Assembly: GCF_030811655.1 (NCBI RefSeq)
Contig: NZ_JAUSRE010000023.1
Span: 20,751 to 84,750, forward strand
Direction: 5' to 3'
Source of the DNA: Pseudarthrobacter enclensis
GTDB lineage: Bacteria > Actinomycetota > Actinomycetes > Actinomycetales > Micrococcaceae
DNA: 64,000 bases
Positions 52,248-62,659 of this stretch are shown piece after piece. Below the pieces are notes generated by a model. That model was given only the letters and a program-made list of their open reading frames with translations, did not search any database and was not told where the DNA came from. The position numbers were made by a program, and so were the translations under genes. Each line of letters begins with the position of its first letter. Within the stretch, counting starts at the first letter, position 1.

Positions 52248-53563
52248 ATTGACAGATGTACCGGTGAGCCCTCGAAGGACCGGCGCGCAGAGTTGGACGA
52301 TGTATCTCCCCCGCCGCCCTCGCCCAGGCAAAGGGGGAGTTTAGGGGACATATGTTCCTGCAGCGGTCTCCGCGGCGACCGTTCGAGTCAGCGACCGGCC
52401 CTAACTTTATTCCGGTTGCCCGGGGGACCGGGTCATCCGGTGAGGCGACTGTCCGCCGATGGTCTTCCAAGCTGTGTAAACGGTATAGAGGGCGACGATG
52501 CTCCCTTTGGCGTGAAGGGCTCCCAAGCCGGGGCGGGGACCGCAAAGATGCCGTTTGTACGGAGATGTCCTTCAAAGCCTTCGTGGCATGCACCATGGCT
52601 TCCTCGTCCATGGCGAGACGGACGTAAAAACGGCCGAGCGACGGCCCCGACCCGCAGGGAAGTACGCGGAACTCCATTGGGAACGGGTTCAGGCGCTCCA
52701 GCCTGACCCAGGCGACATGGACTGGGCTAAGTTCGCCCTGCTCTTCACAGTCAACGGGCCACGAGTGCACACCGCAATTGTGACCTGTCCTGCCATGACT
52801 GCCTGCCTCAGATAGCTGTGCTTTGAATGCCTATCGGCACTCAATCAACTAATGAGTCAGAGGATCAATCGAATGGAATCTGATACGAGTCGAATCGTCA
52901 CGCTCGGGGATGAGTCTACGAGATGGAGCGGGCTCAGGCCGCGGCAGCCCCGGTGTCGCTGATCCCGGCCAGCAGCCACTGCTCGGACAAAGGGTCGCGG
53001 CGCAGCTCGAAGGTTCGCAGCGCCGAAGTGGACGTCAGTCGGATTGTCTACCCTTCAGCCTCATTTCGCCCTATCAGCAAACGGAAGCAAAGGCGAGTTA
53101 CGTATGGCACGTACTGGAGGGACGTGCCAAACGAGACGTCGCTCCGCGGCGTGCCGCAGACTCCAGCACTCACTGATCAACGACACATTGCGCGAGCTGC
53201 AGCCGGCCGCGAGGGGCCAGAAGAGCGTTCGGGAAGACCTCCGTGCGTGAAATTGGACTTTAGGCAAGCTTCACTCCACCCGGAGGTCTTCTTCATGGCG
53301 CCAAACCATGCCGCGCATCGCTAACGTCCGTGGTCAAGACATCTAATATGTAGTTCTCATTTGTCAAGAACGTGAGGAAGCGGTCCGCGGGCTGGGTTGC
53401 CTGCCTCGAACATAGCTGGAACCTCCAAATTTCAAATGTGGCTCTACCTGTCCGGCCAAGTGTGGCAGGCAACCCCACGCCTCGCTTTGAAAAGGAGGTC
53501 CCAGCCCCCCTGGACCACACTTCCTGGGCCTTCTGACAGAGGCCCATCAACGCCGGAAACAGG

Positions 53564-53624
53564 ATCCGGGGCGTCCACTATCCACCACCCGGGACGGAAC
53601 CGCACAAAGCTGGACGCCCCGGAT
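53564..53624. repeat. Perfect 14-bp inverted repeat (hairpin)
   Basis: ATCCGGGGCGTCCA (53564-53577) and TGGACGCCCCGGAT (53611-53624) with a 33-base loop. It is not followed by a T-run. It could be a relic terminal repeat pair or an RNA structure near the IS110-type element. Confidence 0.7.
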
Positions 53625-53699
53625 ACGGTCCGGCCACAATGGCCCTCAGAAGGCCCCAGGAACCAGGAGGGATCCCGACCCAGGGCCCCGGCACCTCCT

Positions 53700-53977
53700 G
53701 CTACATATCTCTAATAGGTAGTGACCAGCCCGAGGTTGGTTGGCAGACTGCTTTCCGGGACCGCCGGGCGTGACTCCCTTCATATCTGACCCGCCCTGCG
53801 GTGTCTTATAGACGACCTGTCCGCCCGGAGGGCCCGGGAGCAGCCGGCCCACTCCAATGGCTTGATAGAAGGCTGTCCGCTTCACCCCGGTGGTGCTGCG
53901 TGACCCGTTAGAGATTTGCCTCGGCGTGATCCCTCCCGGCTGGTTCCGACCGGACCTCTTCGGACAGGAGCAAACAA
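53700..53977 (+). ncRNA. Candidate bridge-RNA locus of the IS110-type element
   Basis: IS110-group elements encode a structured guide (bridge) RNA in the non-coding end before the transposase. The 278 bp before this transposase have no gene, are GC-rich and can form several short stems. The exact boundaries and loops cannot be fixed by eye, so this is a placement based on known architecture. Confidence 0.3.
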
Positions 53978-55027
53978 ATGACCATAGTCGCAGACCAGTA
54001 CACTCACGTCGTCGGCGTGGATACACATGCCAGGACCCACACATTCTCAATGCTCGCCGCCACCACAGGCGCGGTGATCGGGACCGACACATTTCCCACC
54101 ACCGGGGCAGGCATGAGCCGGGCAGTGGAATGGATCCGGCGCCGCACCCCCGCCGGGAACGTCCTGGTCCCGGTTGAGGGGACGAGCTCCTACGGGGCAA
54201 GACTGACGCGTCTGCTGGAGGTGGAGCGCTTCGCTGTCTGCGAGGCCAGGCCGCCCCGGCGGCAATCCCGCCGCGCCCATGGCAAGTCCGACGCGATCGA
54301 CGCCGTCGCCGCGGCCCGGACCGTCCTGGGAACGGCCACGACCGAACTCGTCAGCCCCAGGGCCGAGGGTCTCAGGGAAGCACTTCGAATCCTTCTGGCC
54401 GCCCGGCGCTCGATGGACACCCAGCGGACCGGCGCGCGCAACGCGCTGACCGCCCTGCTGCGAACCCTCGATCTGGGAATCGACGCACGCACCCCGCTGA
54501 CCGCTGCGCAGGTCAGGACGGTCCAGGGCTGGCGGGTAAGACAGGGCGACGGACCTGCTGCCGCCGTCGCACGGGCAGAGGCACGTCGCCTCGCCTCCGC
54601 CGTCATCACCCTCGGCGCGGAGCTGGAGGACAATCAGCGGGCCCTTGCCGAACATGTCCAGTTCATGGCCCCGGGAATCCTGGACATCTCAGGGGTAGGC
54701 CCGGTGACCGCGGCGATCATCCTCGCCGCCTATTCGCACCACGGCCGGGTCCGCTCGGAAGCGGCCTTCGCAGCCCTCGCCGGCGCCAGCCCCGTGCCGG
54801 CATCCTCCGGCAACACGAACAGGCACCGGCTCAACCGCTACGGTGACCGGCAACTCAACCGCGCACTGGACGTCGTCGCCAGGACCCGAAGCCTCACAGA
54901 CCACGCCACCCGCGCCTACATCGGGCGGCGCACCGCGGAAGGAAAGAGCCCACGGGAAATCCGCCGCTGCCTCAAACGCTTCATCGCAAGACAGATCTTC
55001 CGCCAACTCCAGACACTCATGGCTTGA
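53978..55027 (+). CDS. IS110-family transposase (DEDD recombinase)
   Basis: A 349-residue recombinase. The N-terminal RuvC-like domain has D15 (VVGVDTHARTH), E67 (VLVPVEGTSSYGARL) and D105/D108 (GKSDAIDAVAAART), the DEDD set of IS110. A coiled helical linker is followed by the Tnp20 domain with ISGVGPVTAAIILA and the catalytic Ser motif ASPVPASSGNTNRHRLNRYG (S276/S277). All residues expected for activity are present and the length is full, so it may be functional. GGACAGGAG precedes the ATG. Classical terminal inverted repeats are not expected for IS110. Confidence 0.93.
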   Translation: MTIVADQYTHVVGVDTHARTHTFSMLAATTGAVIGTDTFPTTGAGMSRAVEWIRRRTPAGNVLVPVEGTSSYGARLTRLLEVERFAVCEARPPRRQSRRAHGKSDAIDAVAAARTVLGTATTELVSPRAEGLREALRILLAARRSMDTQRTGARNALTALLRTLDLGIDARTPLTAAQVRTVQGWRVRQGDGPAAAVARAEARRLASAVITLGAELEDNQRALAEHVQFMAPGILDISGVGPVTAAIILAAYSHHGRVRSEAAFAALAGASPVPASSGNTNRHRLNRYGDRQLNRALDVVARTRSLTDHATRAYIGRRTAEGKSPREIRRCLKRFIARQIFRQLQTLMA

Positions 55028-55201
55028 CTCGCCACCATAGAAGGGTCGTCTAGCCGCCGTTGGAATGGTCCAATCCATGATCCGCGGAAACAAGGAACGG
55101 GCATCATGGTGTTTCGTTTGATGGCGGTTCCGGCGGATGCGCCTCGCGCGCCGCTTTATCGTCGAGAGGCCGGAAGGTGCCTTCGTGGGATCGCGCTTGG
55201 G

Positions 55202-55759
55202 CTACTGCAAGATGTAGACGTTGGCGCCACTTTCCGGCACGGACTTACTGAAGTTGATCACGTCCTTGACGTTGACCCGCACGCCTTCGACCGCTGAGGC
55301 AGGAGGGCTGCCCAAATCGCATTCGATGGTGAGCGTGAGTGGCAGGTGCACGCTGGGAGCCGCATCCGGGGTTGCGGTGCCGGAGAGCATCAGTTTGCCG
55401 CCGAAGAACGACGCGGGCAGGCCCTGGGGTGTTGCGTCGCCGTAGGACTGGAAGCTGACCAGTCCTGTTGTGGTAAAGGTTCCGGTGATCGTTTGTCCGG
55501 TTGCGGCCACGTGGTGGGTGAAGGTGCCGCCTCCGGTGGCAGAGTTCGTGACTGTGTCGAACGTGCCCGTGGCGACGATGGTCACCACGTCGCCGTTAGT
55601 GGCGATGGCTTGGTTGCCGGCGGGGAACCCGAGGCTTTGGATGAGTGCATCGCCGACGTGGTATTCGAAGGAGCCTTTCACTGATTGTGCACTGGCGGCC
55701 GTTGTTTGGGACAGCACCAGGAGCGGCACCGCCAGTAAGAGTGCGATTATTCTGCGCAT
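55202..55759 (-). CDS. Secreted protein of unknown function
   Basis: A 185-residue protein with a clear signal peptide (MRRIIALLLAVPLLVLSQ...) and likely cleavage after ASA at about residue 24. The mature part is beta-rich, with many Thr/Gly strands (VVTIVATGTFDTVTNSATGGGTFTHHV, TITGTFTTTGLVSFQSY), and one Cys. No named family was recognised. GAGGAAAAACC precedes the ATG. Probably extracellular or wall-associated. Confidence 0.78.
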   Translation of the reverse strand: MRRIIALLLAVPLLVLSQTTAASAQSVKGSFEYHVGDALIQSLGFPAGNQAIATNGDVVTIVATGTFDTVTNSATGGGTFTHHVAATGQTITGTFTTTGLVSFQSYGDATPQGLPASFFGGKLMLSGTATPDAAPSVHLPLTLTIECDLGSPPASAVEGVRVNVKDVINFSKSVPESGANVYILQ

Positions 55760-56395
55760 GGTTTTTCCTCACTTTCTGATTTCTTCTTGTGGCTCCCCTG
55801 GCCTGTGCCCTGCTAAGGGCCCGCGGGGAACGGTCGTCGCGGCGTCAGCCAGGTCGCGCTGCCGGTTCGCTAAGGCTTGATGGCAGGGAACTCGCCGCCG
55901 CGGACTTCTGCTCGCAATGTCGCCCGATATCTATGCTCGTAAAGGAGCAAGCGCCGGGGGACGGGAGATCTGCCGTTTCGGGCGCTCTGGCGTTCGCATG
56001 ATTCGGGGAGAGGGACCTCAGCGCGAGGGGGTATGCCGCCGCCGTCGTCACGGTGGGCTGTTGCAGCCCGGAGCGGCTGAGCGGGGGCTTCCTGCTGCCG
56101 GTTGCGCGGCAGGCCGGGCGACCGCTCGGGAACCGGGCCGGCGTCTGCACCACGACTGGCAGTCAACTCTCGCTCATCTCGCTTCGAGGGCCCCAGCGAT
56201 GTATTCAGTATGCTCCGATTCTTCCGTGGCAGACAGATGCCGAGAAGGCAACAAGGATTCGCTGCAGCCGGGGTGGTATGCCACCCAAAGCATTCCCTGG
56301 TAGGGAGAACTTGCCGGGCTTAGTCGGAACCTCGGACAAATACCTGCGTCCGGCGTAAGATCGGCCTGATCAACGGCTTCTCCGGGAGAATTGAG
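55760..56395. other. Intergenic region, nothing recognised
   Basis: About 635 bp between divergent genes. It should hold the promoters of both neighbours, but no clear consensus or dyad was seen, and no MerR-type operator is present. Confidence 0.5.
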
Positions 56396-57373
56396 ATGTT
56401 GCGGACAACCTTTTGCGAGGTGCTTGGGGTTGAGCACCCTATCGTTCAGGCGGGTATGGGCCCATTCGGCAGTGGCGCCGAATTGGCGGCCGCGGTGTCC
56501 AATGCAGGCGCCCTTGGCAGCCTCGGCGGCGCGGCCCGGTCGCCGGGGGACCTGCGAGAACAACTGTCCGTTCTGCGCACTCTGACCGAGCGCCCCTTTG
56601 CTGTTAACTTCACTCAGCCCTGGCTTCAACAGCACCCTGAATCCTTTGACATCGCTCTTGAGCTGCACGCGCCGGTTGTGTCGCTAGCCCTTGGCGATCC
56701 GGGAGAGCTGCCGGCACGTGCGCATGAGGCGGGTGCCCTGTTTATCCAGCAGGTGCATACGGTCGAACAGGCGTATCTGGTCGCAGGGCGGGGAGTTGAT
56801 GTGATCATTGCCCAGGGCGCGGAGGCGGGCGGTTTCGGCGGGATGGTTTCGACAGTGGTTCTTGTCCCGCAGGTGGTCGACGCTGTGGGTCCGGTGCCGG
56901 TTCTCGCAGCCGGGGGTATCGCCGATGGCAGGGGTTTGGCTGCTGCCCTCGTCCTGGGTGCGCAGGGAGTGAACATTGGCACCCGGTTTCTGGCTTCGGA
57001 GGAGGCGACTATCAGTGGTGAATGGAAACAGGCGATTTTGGCGGCTGGCTCACAGAACGCTGTGAAAGTGGACGTGTGGGATGACATCTTCGGCAAGCCC
57101 GGCGGCGGCGCCTTCGATGTTGTTCCGCGGGCCCTTGAGACGCCGTTCATCGAGCAATGGCAGGACCACCGCGCTGATGCGTCCGCTGAGGCCGCCCGCC
57201 TCCAGAGCCAGATCATGGAAGCCGTCAGGAAGCAGAGCATGGAGAGATTCGTGCCGTTCACAGGACAGTCGGTCGGCATGATCGGCGAGGTCCTGCCGGC
57301 CCGGGACATAGTCCAGCGACTCATCGAGCAGGCCACCGAAGCGCTGCAGAACACTTCCCGTCTTTTTGGCTGA
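56396..57373 (+). CDS. Nitronate monooxygenase
   Basis: A 325-residue FMN-dependent TIM-barrel enzyme oxidising nitronates such as propionate-3-nitronate. Family landmarks: HPIVQAGMGPFGSGAELAAAVSNAGALGSLGG, IAQGAEAGGFGGM, VPVLAAGGIADGRGLAAALVLGAQGVNIGTRFLAS. The catalytic His region (QGAEAGG) has Glu where many class I members have His-Gly-Gly; this places it in the broader 2-nitropropane dioxygenase-like group, so the substrate is less certain. GGGAG lies about nine bases before the ATG. Confidence 0.9.
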   Translation: MLRTTFCEVLGVEHPIVQAGMGPFGSGAELAAAVSNAGALGSLGGAARSPGDLREQLSVLRTLTERPFAVNFTQPWLQQHPESFDIALELHAPVVSLALGDPGELPARAHEAGALFIQQVHTVEQAYLVAGRGVDVIIAQGAEAGGFGGMVSTVVLVPQVVDAVGPVPVLAAGGIADGRGLAAALVLGAQGVNIGTRFLASEEATISGEWKQAILAAGSQNAVKVDVWDDIFGKPGGGAFDVVPRALETPFIEQWQDHRADASAEAARLQSQIMEAVRKQSMERFVPFTGQSVGMIGEVLPARDIVQRLIEQATEALQNTSRLFG

Positions 57374-57564
57374 ACTCTGCGTAAGCCCGAAACACCCGGT
57401 TTGAGCTGAAAGCGGTTTGGCCCCGGTACTGACCGGGAGAGGCTGCGCAAATATGTCGACCGCGCCGGGGGACTGCGGCACCTACCCGTCCGGGGCGACC
57501 TTGGCCTGCACTCGCGACTGCTCGGCAGGGTCCATCTTTGGCGAGTGTTCCGGAGCGTGTGCCC

Positions 57565-57978
57565 TTACGGTGCACCCTTGGTCATACGGTCAATCTGCGC
57601 CTCAATACCGCCGGCATCGCGCACAATTTCCGTATAGATCCGGCCGGAGCGGAACCTGCCGTCCTGGACCTGGAAGATGTTGACTCCCACGAACTCCATG
57701 ACCGTGCCATCCCTGCGGGTCCCGCGCATGCCCCACTCCATCCATAACTCGTCCCCGTCCGATACTGTCCGGGAAATCGTGGCCGTGAGGTCAGGCAGGT
57801 CTCTGAGTAGTTTCTCGAAATTTTGCCGGACAGCGTCTTGCCCTTGGACGGACTCCCCGCGGCGTGCCGGAGCTTCGTCAGTGTAGTCCCTGTCGAAGCA
57901 ATCCACCGCTGCTTCCAAGTCATGTAATGACAAGGACCTGACCCACCGTTGCGCCACTGCCTCCGGATCCTTGCCCAT
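57565..57978 (-). CDS. NTF2/SnoaL-like protein
   Basis: A 137-residue cone-shaped alpha+beta-barrel protein: AQRWVRSLSLHDLEAAVDCFDRDYTDEAPARRGESVQGQDAVRQNF, then LWMEWGMRGTRRDGTVMEFVGVNIFQVQDGRF. This is the SnoaL-like polyketide-cyclase/NTF2 layout, with unknown substrate. ATG 57978 starts at the conserved helix; upstream frame continues but is not family-like. Confidence 0.85.
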   Translation of the reverse strand: MGKDPEAVAQRWVRSLSLHDLEAAVDCFDRDYTDEAPARRGESVQGQDAVRQNFEKLLRDLPDLTATISRTVSDGDELWMEWGMRGTRRDGTVMEFVGVNIFQVQDGRFRSGRIYTEIVRDAGGIEAQIDRMTKGAP

Positions 57979-58155
57979 GCACTCAATGCTGGAGCTCAGG
58001 GGTCGGTTTGGCAACAGCCCGCGCGAACGTGCGGGGTGGCGTCGCTGAAGATGGAACTGCCCAACAACAGATTCCAAGGTACAGAATGTGGCTCGTAGAT
58101 ACAGGAGACCCATTCGTTCGCCGCGGGGCGAGTTTGAACCACGGCGGCGGGCAGC

Positions 58156-58514
58156 TTATTCTCCGAGCAGCCGGTTTATGGATTCGGTCCGTGAACTGAA
58201 ATAGCGGGTAGGGCAACGGGGACGCGCACGTCGAAGAAGAAGGTTGCGAGAAGGTGATCCACACGGCCGGATCCAAATGAGGCGATCCGGAAGGCCGCGG
58301 ACGGGACGGAAAAGACGGCGCGGGCCTGGCGGCTCACGGCCTCTACTGTCACCATTTCCACCAGCTTTGGATATTCCGAACCCTCGGCTATTTCGTTGAC
58401 TGCGGCCATTGCGGCGTGTGCGTCTTGAGCCTCGATACTGACATTGGGTTTCCAGGTAAGGTGAATGACTCCATCAGCTTGAAGTTCGACGGCGCCTTTG
58501 CCGCCTTCGACCAA
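58156..58514 (-). pseudogene. DUF7793-like (STAS-type) gene with C-terminal frameshift
   Basis: Residues 1-95 read as an Arthrobacter-type DUF7793 protein: VIHLTWKPNVSIEAQDAHAAMAAVNEI, LVEMVTVEAVSRQARAVFSVPSAAFRIASFG. Near 58225 one base appears missing; the expected end (RPRCPTRYFSSRTESINRLLGE) continues in the next frame to a stop at 58156-58158. Initiation would be at TTG 58514. Mutation or a sequencing error are both possible. Confidence 0.65.
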
Positions 58515-58549
58515 CTATCGTTTCCAACGTCCATCGCCCAAACTCTGTT

Positions 58550-59627
<1,078 letters not shown>

Positions 59628-61004
59628 ATGGACAACAACGGATTTCAGGCCCTGCAGGAACAAGTACGCGGCCAGGTCATCACTTCCGACCACCCCCTCT
59701 ACGACGCCTCACGGACTGTTTATAACGGCATGATCGACAAACATCCCGGAGCCATATTGCGTGTTTCTCAAGTCGCTGATGTCATCGCGGGAGTCAACTT
59801 TGCCCGCGACGAGGGCCTGGACCTGGCACTCAGAGGTGGCGGGCACAGCGCGCCCGGATTCGGGACCTGCGACGGAGGCCTCGTGCTCGACTTCGCCGAC
59901 CGCAGGGGCGTCCGGGTGGACCCGGCTGCCGTAACGGCCCGGGCTGAGGCAGGCACCACCTGGGCCGACTTCAACCACGCAACAAACGCATTCGGGCTGG
60001 CAACAACCGGCGGCATTATCGGATCCACGGGTGTTGCTGGACTGACGCTCGGCGGCGGCATCGGCTACCTCGCACGTAAGTACGGTCTGTCCTGCGACAA
60101 CCTCAAATCCGTCGATGTGGTGACCGCAGAGGGGAAGTTCCTCACAGCCAGCGCAACCGAGAATGATGACCTGTTCTGGGCGTTACGTGGCGGCACAGGA
60201 AACTTCGGCGTCGTCACTTCCCTGGAATTCGACCTGCATCCCGTCGACGTGGTGTACGGCGGTGTGGTCATCTATCTGCTCGAGCATGCTGAGGCTGTTT
60301 CCCGGCTGTACCGGGACTACATTGCCACGGCTCCGGAAGAGATGGGAATCTTCCTCGGATTCCACCAGGGCCCGCCGGTCCCCTTCCTGCCGGAGGAGCA
60401 CCACGGCAAGCCCGTGGTGGTTGTGGTGGGTGGCTGGACCGGTCCTCACGATGAAGGCGAGCGGCAGTGGCAGCGTTTCCTGGATGTCGCCCCCGTTGCT
60501 GGGTCGTTTATCGGGCCGCTCCCTTACCCGATGCTCAACACTCTGTTCGACCCGCTTCTCCCGAAAGGTCTCCAAGCATATTGGAAGGCGGAGTTCCTTC
60601 CGAAGCTAAGCGACGATGTGATCGGCGTTGCCCAGAAATTCGGAGCCGGCGTGCCCAGCCCCCAAACCGCCAATCATTTCTATCCCATTAATGGCGCGGC
60701 CCAACGCGTGGGACAGGATGAGACTGCCTTTCCTTACCGGGACGTCAACTTCTCGGTAGCCATCGCCGGAATGTGGGAGTCCCCGGCGGACAACGACGCC
60801 AACACGAAGTGGGTCCGAGACTACTACCAGGCCCTGCATGCCCATGGGGCCGGCGCGGGCTATGTAAATTTCCTTGACGCCGACGACCAGTCCCGCATAG
60901 AGGACAACTACGGGGGGAACTACGCCCGGCTAGCCAAGATCAAGGCCAAGTACGATCCCGGCAACCTGTTCCACATCAACCAGAACATCAAACCGGTGGC
61001 CTGA
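59628..61004 (+). CDS. FAD-linked oxidase, berberine bridge enzyme type
   Basis: A 458-residue oxidoreductase of the PCMH/BBE type. The FAD domain has LALRGGGHSAPGFGTCDGGLVLDF (covalent His attachment) and YLARKYGLSCDNLKSV, whose Cys is the second covalent link in bicovalent members. The C-terminal BBE segment is intact, ending YGGNYARLAKIKAKYDPGNLFHINQNI. The enzyme oxidises sugars or secondary metabolites with O2 to give H2O2. GGGAG sits six bases before ATG 59628. It is monocistronic, with no recognisable regulatory site. Confidence 0.92.
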   Translation: MDNNGFQALQEQVRGQVITSDHPLYDASRTVYNGMIDKHPGAILRVSQVADVIAGVNFARDEGLDLALRGGGHSAPGFGTCDGGLVLDFADRRGVRVDPAAVTARAEAGTTWADFNHATNAFGLATTGGIIGSTGVAGLTLGGGIGYLARKYGLSCDNLKSVDVVTAEGKFLTASATENDDLFWALRGGTGNFGVVTSLEFDLHPVDVVYGGVVIYLLEHAEAVSRLYRDYIATAPEEMGIFLGFHQGPPVPFLPEEHHGKPVVVVVGGWTGPHDEGERQWQRFLDVAPVAGSFIGPLPYPMLNTLFDPLLPKGLQAYWKAEFLPKLSDDVIGVAQKFGAGVPSPQTANHFYPINGAAQRVGQDETAFPYRDVNFSVAIAGMWESPADNDANTKWVRDYYQALHAHGAGAGYVNFLDADDQSRIEDNYGGNYARLAKIKAKYDPGNLFHINQNIKPVA

Positions 61005-61307
61005 AACGCGGAACAGCCTTCACTAGGCTTTGCTTCAGCGAGATAACCGGCAAACCCCGGCGGTTCGATGGGCTCGTGGGGCCGCATTCAGGCGTTGCTG
61101 CCGTCATCCTTTGGCGCCTGTGACCTTGGCTGTGGCAGGGCGAGAATACCTTCGTCACCGTCAAAAGCAGGTAATCGGTGTTCAGTCCCCCTCGTAACTC
61201 CGCCCGCGAAGCTGGAGCAGGACCTTGCATGTGTTGTCCCCTCGGGCCGGTCCGCTGGTGCGCGTGCAGGAAGTGGTCAGACTGGATGTATCAGGGAAGG
61301 AACTGGA
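61005..61307. other. Intergenic region, nothing recognised
   Basis: About 300 bp with no gene or clear signal apart from GGGAAGGAAC, the ribosome-binding site of the next gene. Confidence 0.5.
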
Positions 61308-61766
61308 ATGCCTAAAGTGGAGATGGTTGTGGATACCCCCATTCCGCCGGCGACGGTGAGGGAAGCGCTGTTGGATTTCAGCCCGGGCAGGCCGAACGTC
61401 TGGCCGGGCATTCATGCGCCGCTGTATGAGGTGTACGACGTGGGGGACACGTACGCGGATATCAGGGAAGGGAGCAAGGCTCCCGGCGGCGCGATCTGGG
61501 CCAAGGAACACTACGACTGGTCAGATCCCGAGACGGTGACGTGGACTGTGCAGGAGAGCAATTTCTGCGCACCCGGGAGTTACGTGAGCGCACGGATCAA
61601 GCCGAACGTATCGGGCGGATCACGCATTCACATCACGTGCAACCGGACTCCAACCAGCATGGCGGGGCGGGTTGCAGCGTTCTTGATTGTCGCGACGCGG
61701 GGCGCTCCAGTGGCAAGCTCTCTGCGCCTGGGCCTGAAGCGACTGGAAGCCAAAGGCGTCGGGTAG
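61308..61766 (+). CDS. SRPBCC-like (START-fold) protein
   Basis: A 152-residue protein with a pattern of a polyketide-cyclase/SRPBCC fold: VEMVVDTPIPPATVREALLDFSP, WPGIHAPLYEVYDVGDTYADIREGS, TVTWTVQESN, SYVSARIKPNVSGGSRIHITCNR and a long C-terminal helix LASSLRLGLKRLEAKG-like. Such proteins bind hydrophobic ligands. GGAAGGAAC precedes the ATG. Ligand unknown. Confidence 0.78.
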   Translation: MPKVEMVVDTPIPPATVREALLDFSPGRPNVWPGIHAPLYEVYDVGDTYADIREGSKAPGGAIWAKEHYDWSDPETVTWTVQESNFCAPGSYVSARIKPNVSGGSRIHITCNRTPTSMAGRVAAFLIVATRGAPVASSLRLGLKRLEAKGVG

Positions 61767-61895
61767 TCCTTGGCCACACTCCGGCGTCGAAGGTCGCTGG
61801 CGGAGGTCCTGCCCCGATCTGTCCGGTCGCCATGGGCGACGCAGGTTAGGCTTTCATCAAACAGGTCTTCTGCTTACTCTGGACCGCGGGGAACC

Positions 61896-62057
61896 GTGTC
61901 TGAACTACAAGCCGGTCATGCGAACGCCGCCGCTGCTGACACCACCGCACCGGACACCGTGCAGCAACCAGAAACCGGCGGTTCCTGCTGCGCCGGATGC
62001 GGTGACGATGCCGCAGCGAAGCCGGTCGCCATCAGAGTTCCCGGGCGTCGGGAGTGA
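61896..62057 (+). CDS. Small Cys-rich peptide (53 aa)
   Basis: A GTG-initiated frame of 53 residues with the cluster GGSCCAGCGDDA (three Cys) in an otherwise Ala/Thr-rich sequence. The ribosome-binding site is weak. Its stop overlaps the next start as GTGA. Its coupling to a thioredoxin-like gene and the CC-x-x-C cluster suggest soft-metal binding. It may also be spurious. Confidence 0.4.
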   Translation: MSELQAGHANAAAADTTAPDTVQQPETGGSCCAGCGDDAAAKPVAIRVPGRRE

Positions 62058-62358
62058 CTGGCTACGAGCTCAGGGTCATCCCGGGCTGCCCCAATACCGC
62101 CCTGCAGCGGAGTTGTTCCGGGAGGCCCTGACCGCGGAAGGCATAGCCGCTGACCGGCTCACTATCCGGGTCGTGGCCTCCGAGGACGACGCGACTGCCC
62201 TTGCTTTCCATGGATCGCCCACATTCACCGCGGGCGGAGGGGACCTGTTCCCGGCCCCCTCCACTCCGGCATTGTCCTGCCTGGTCTACCTCACCAGCCA
62301 TGGCCTGTCCGGACTCCCGGCCCCTGCAGCCCTGCGGGCCGCCCTGGCTGCAACATAG
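62054..62358 (+). pseudogene. Thioredoxin-like DF-family protein, frameshifted
   Basis: Two frames together encode a typical 100-residue protein: GYELRVIPGCPNTA in frame one, then AAELFREALTAEGIAADRLTIRVVASEDDATALAFHGSPTFTAGGGDLF in the next. One C seems to have been lost at 62099-62103 (a C run). The family has a thioredoxin-like fold with PGCPN near the N-terminus and is often near mercury or arsenic genes. The reading resumes cleanly after the shift, so a recent mutation or a base-calling error is likely. Confidence 0.6.
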
Positions 62359-62659
62359 CTTCTCCGGCCTCCACCCGCATAATCCGCACCCGCTCGGACG
62401 GCGCATCGTCACGCAGCCTGTAGGCCCACTCTTCCCCCGGGCAGGGGCCACGGGAAACCTTTGCATTTGGTTCCATAGCCGCTCATTGTCCGTCCCCACC
62501 CAGGCTGCTGTCTCCTAGCAGATTGGTGCCAACAATTAGCCGAACGAAAAACCATCAGCTGGAACTGCGCAGGACCGGGCTTTTGTTCAAAGCTACGTTT
62601 TCGGGATGATGTCCGGCTTGTTCCTAGACTTGGGTGACGCTGTGGACGAGCATTGAATA
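62359..62659. other. Intergenic region, nothing recognised
   Basis: About 300 bp without a gene or clear regulatory element. Confidence 0.5.

Larger units (their letters stand above)
51306..53977. other. 2.7-kb gene-poor region with insertion-sequence relics
   Basis: No frame here is convincing as a gene, on either strand. Recognisable items are repeats that look like IS21-type ends (52156-52247), a sequence at about 53276-53290 that resembles the right edge of the window, a 14-bp-stem hairpin (53564-53624), and the non-coding left end of the IS110-type element. A short protein-like stretch RFYVRLAMDEEAMVHATKAL on the minus strand near 52580-52640 may be a gene relic. Confidence 0.5.
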
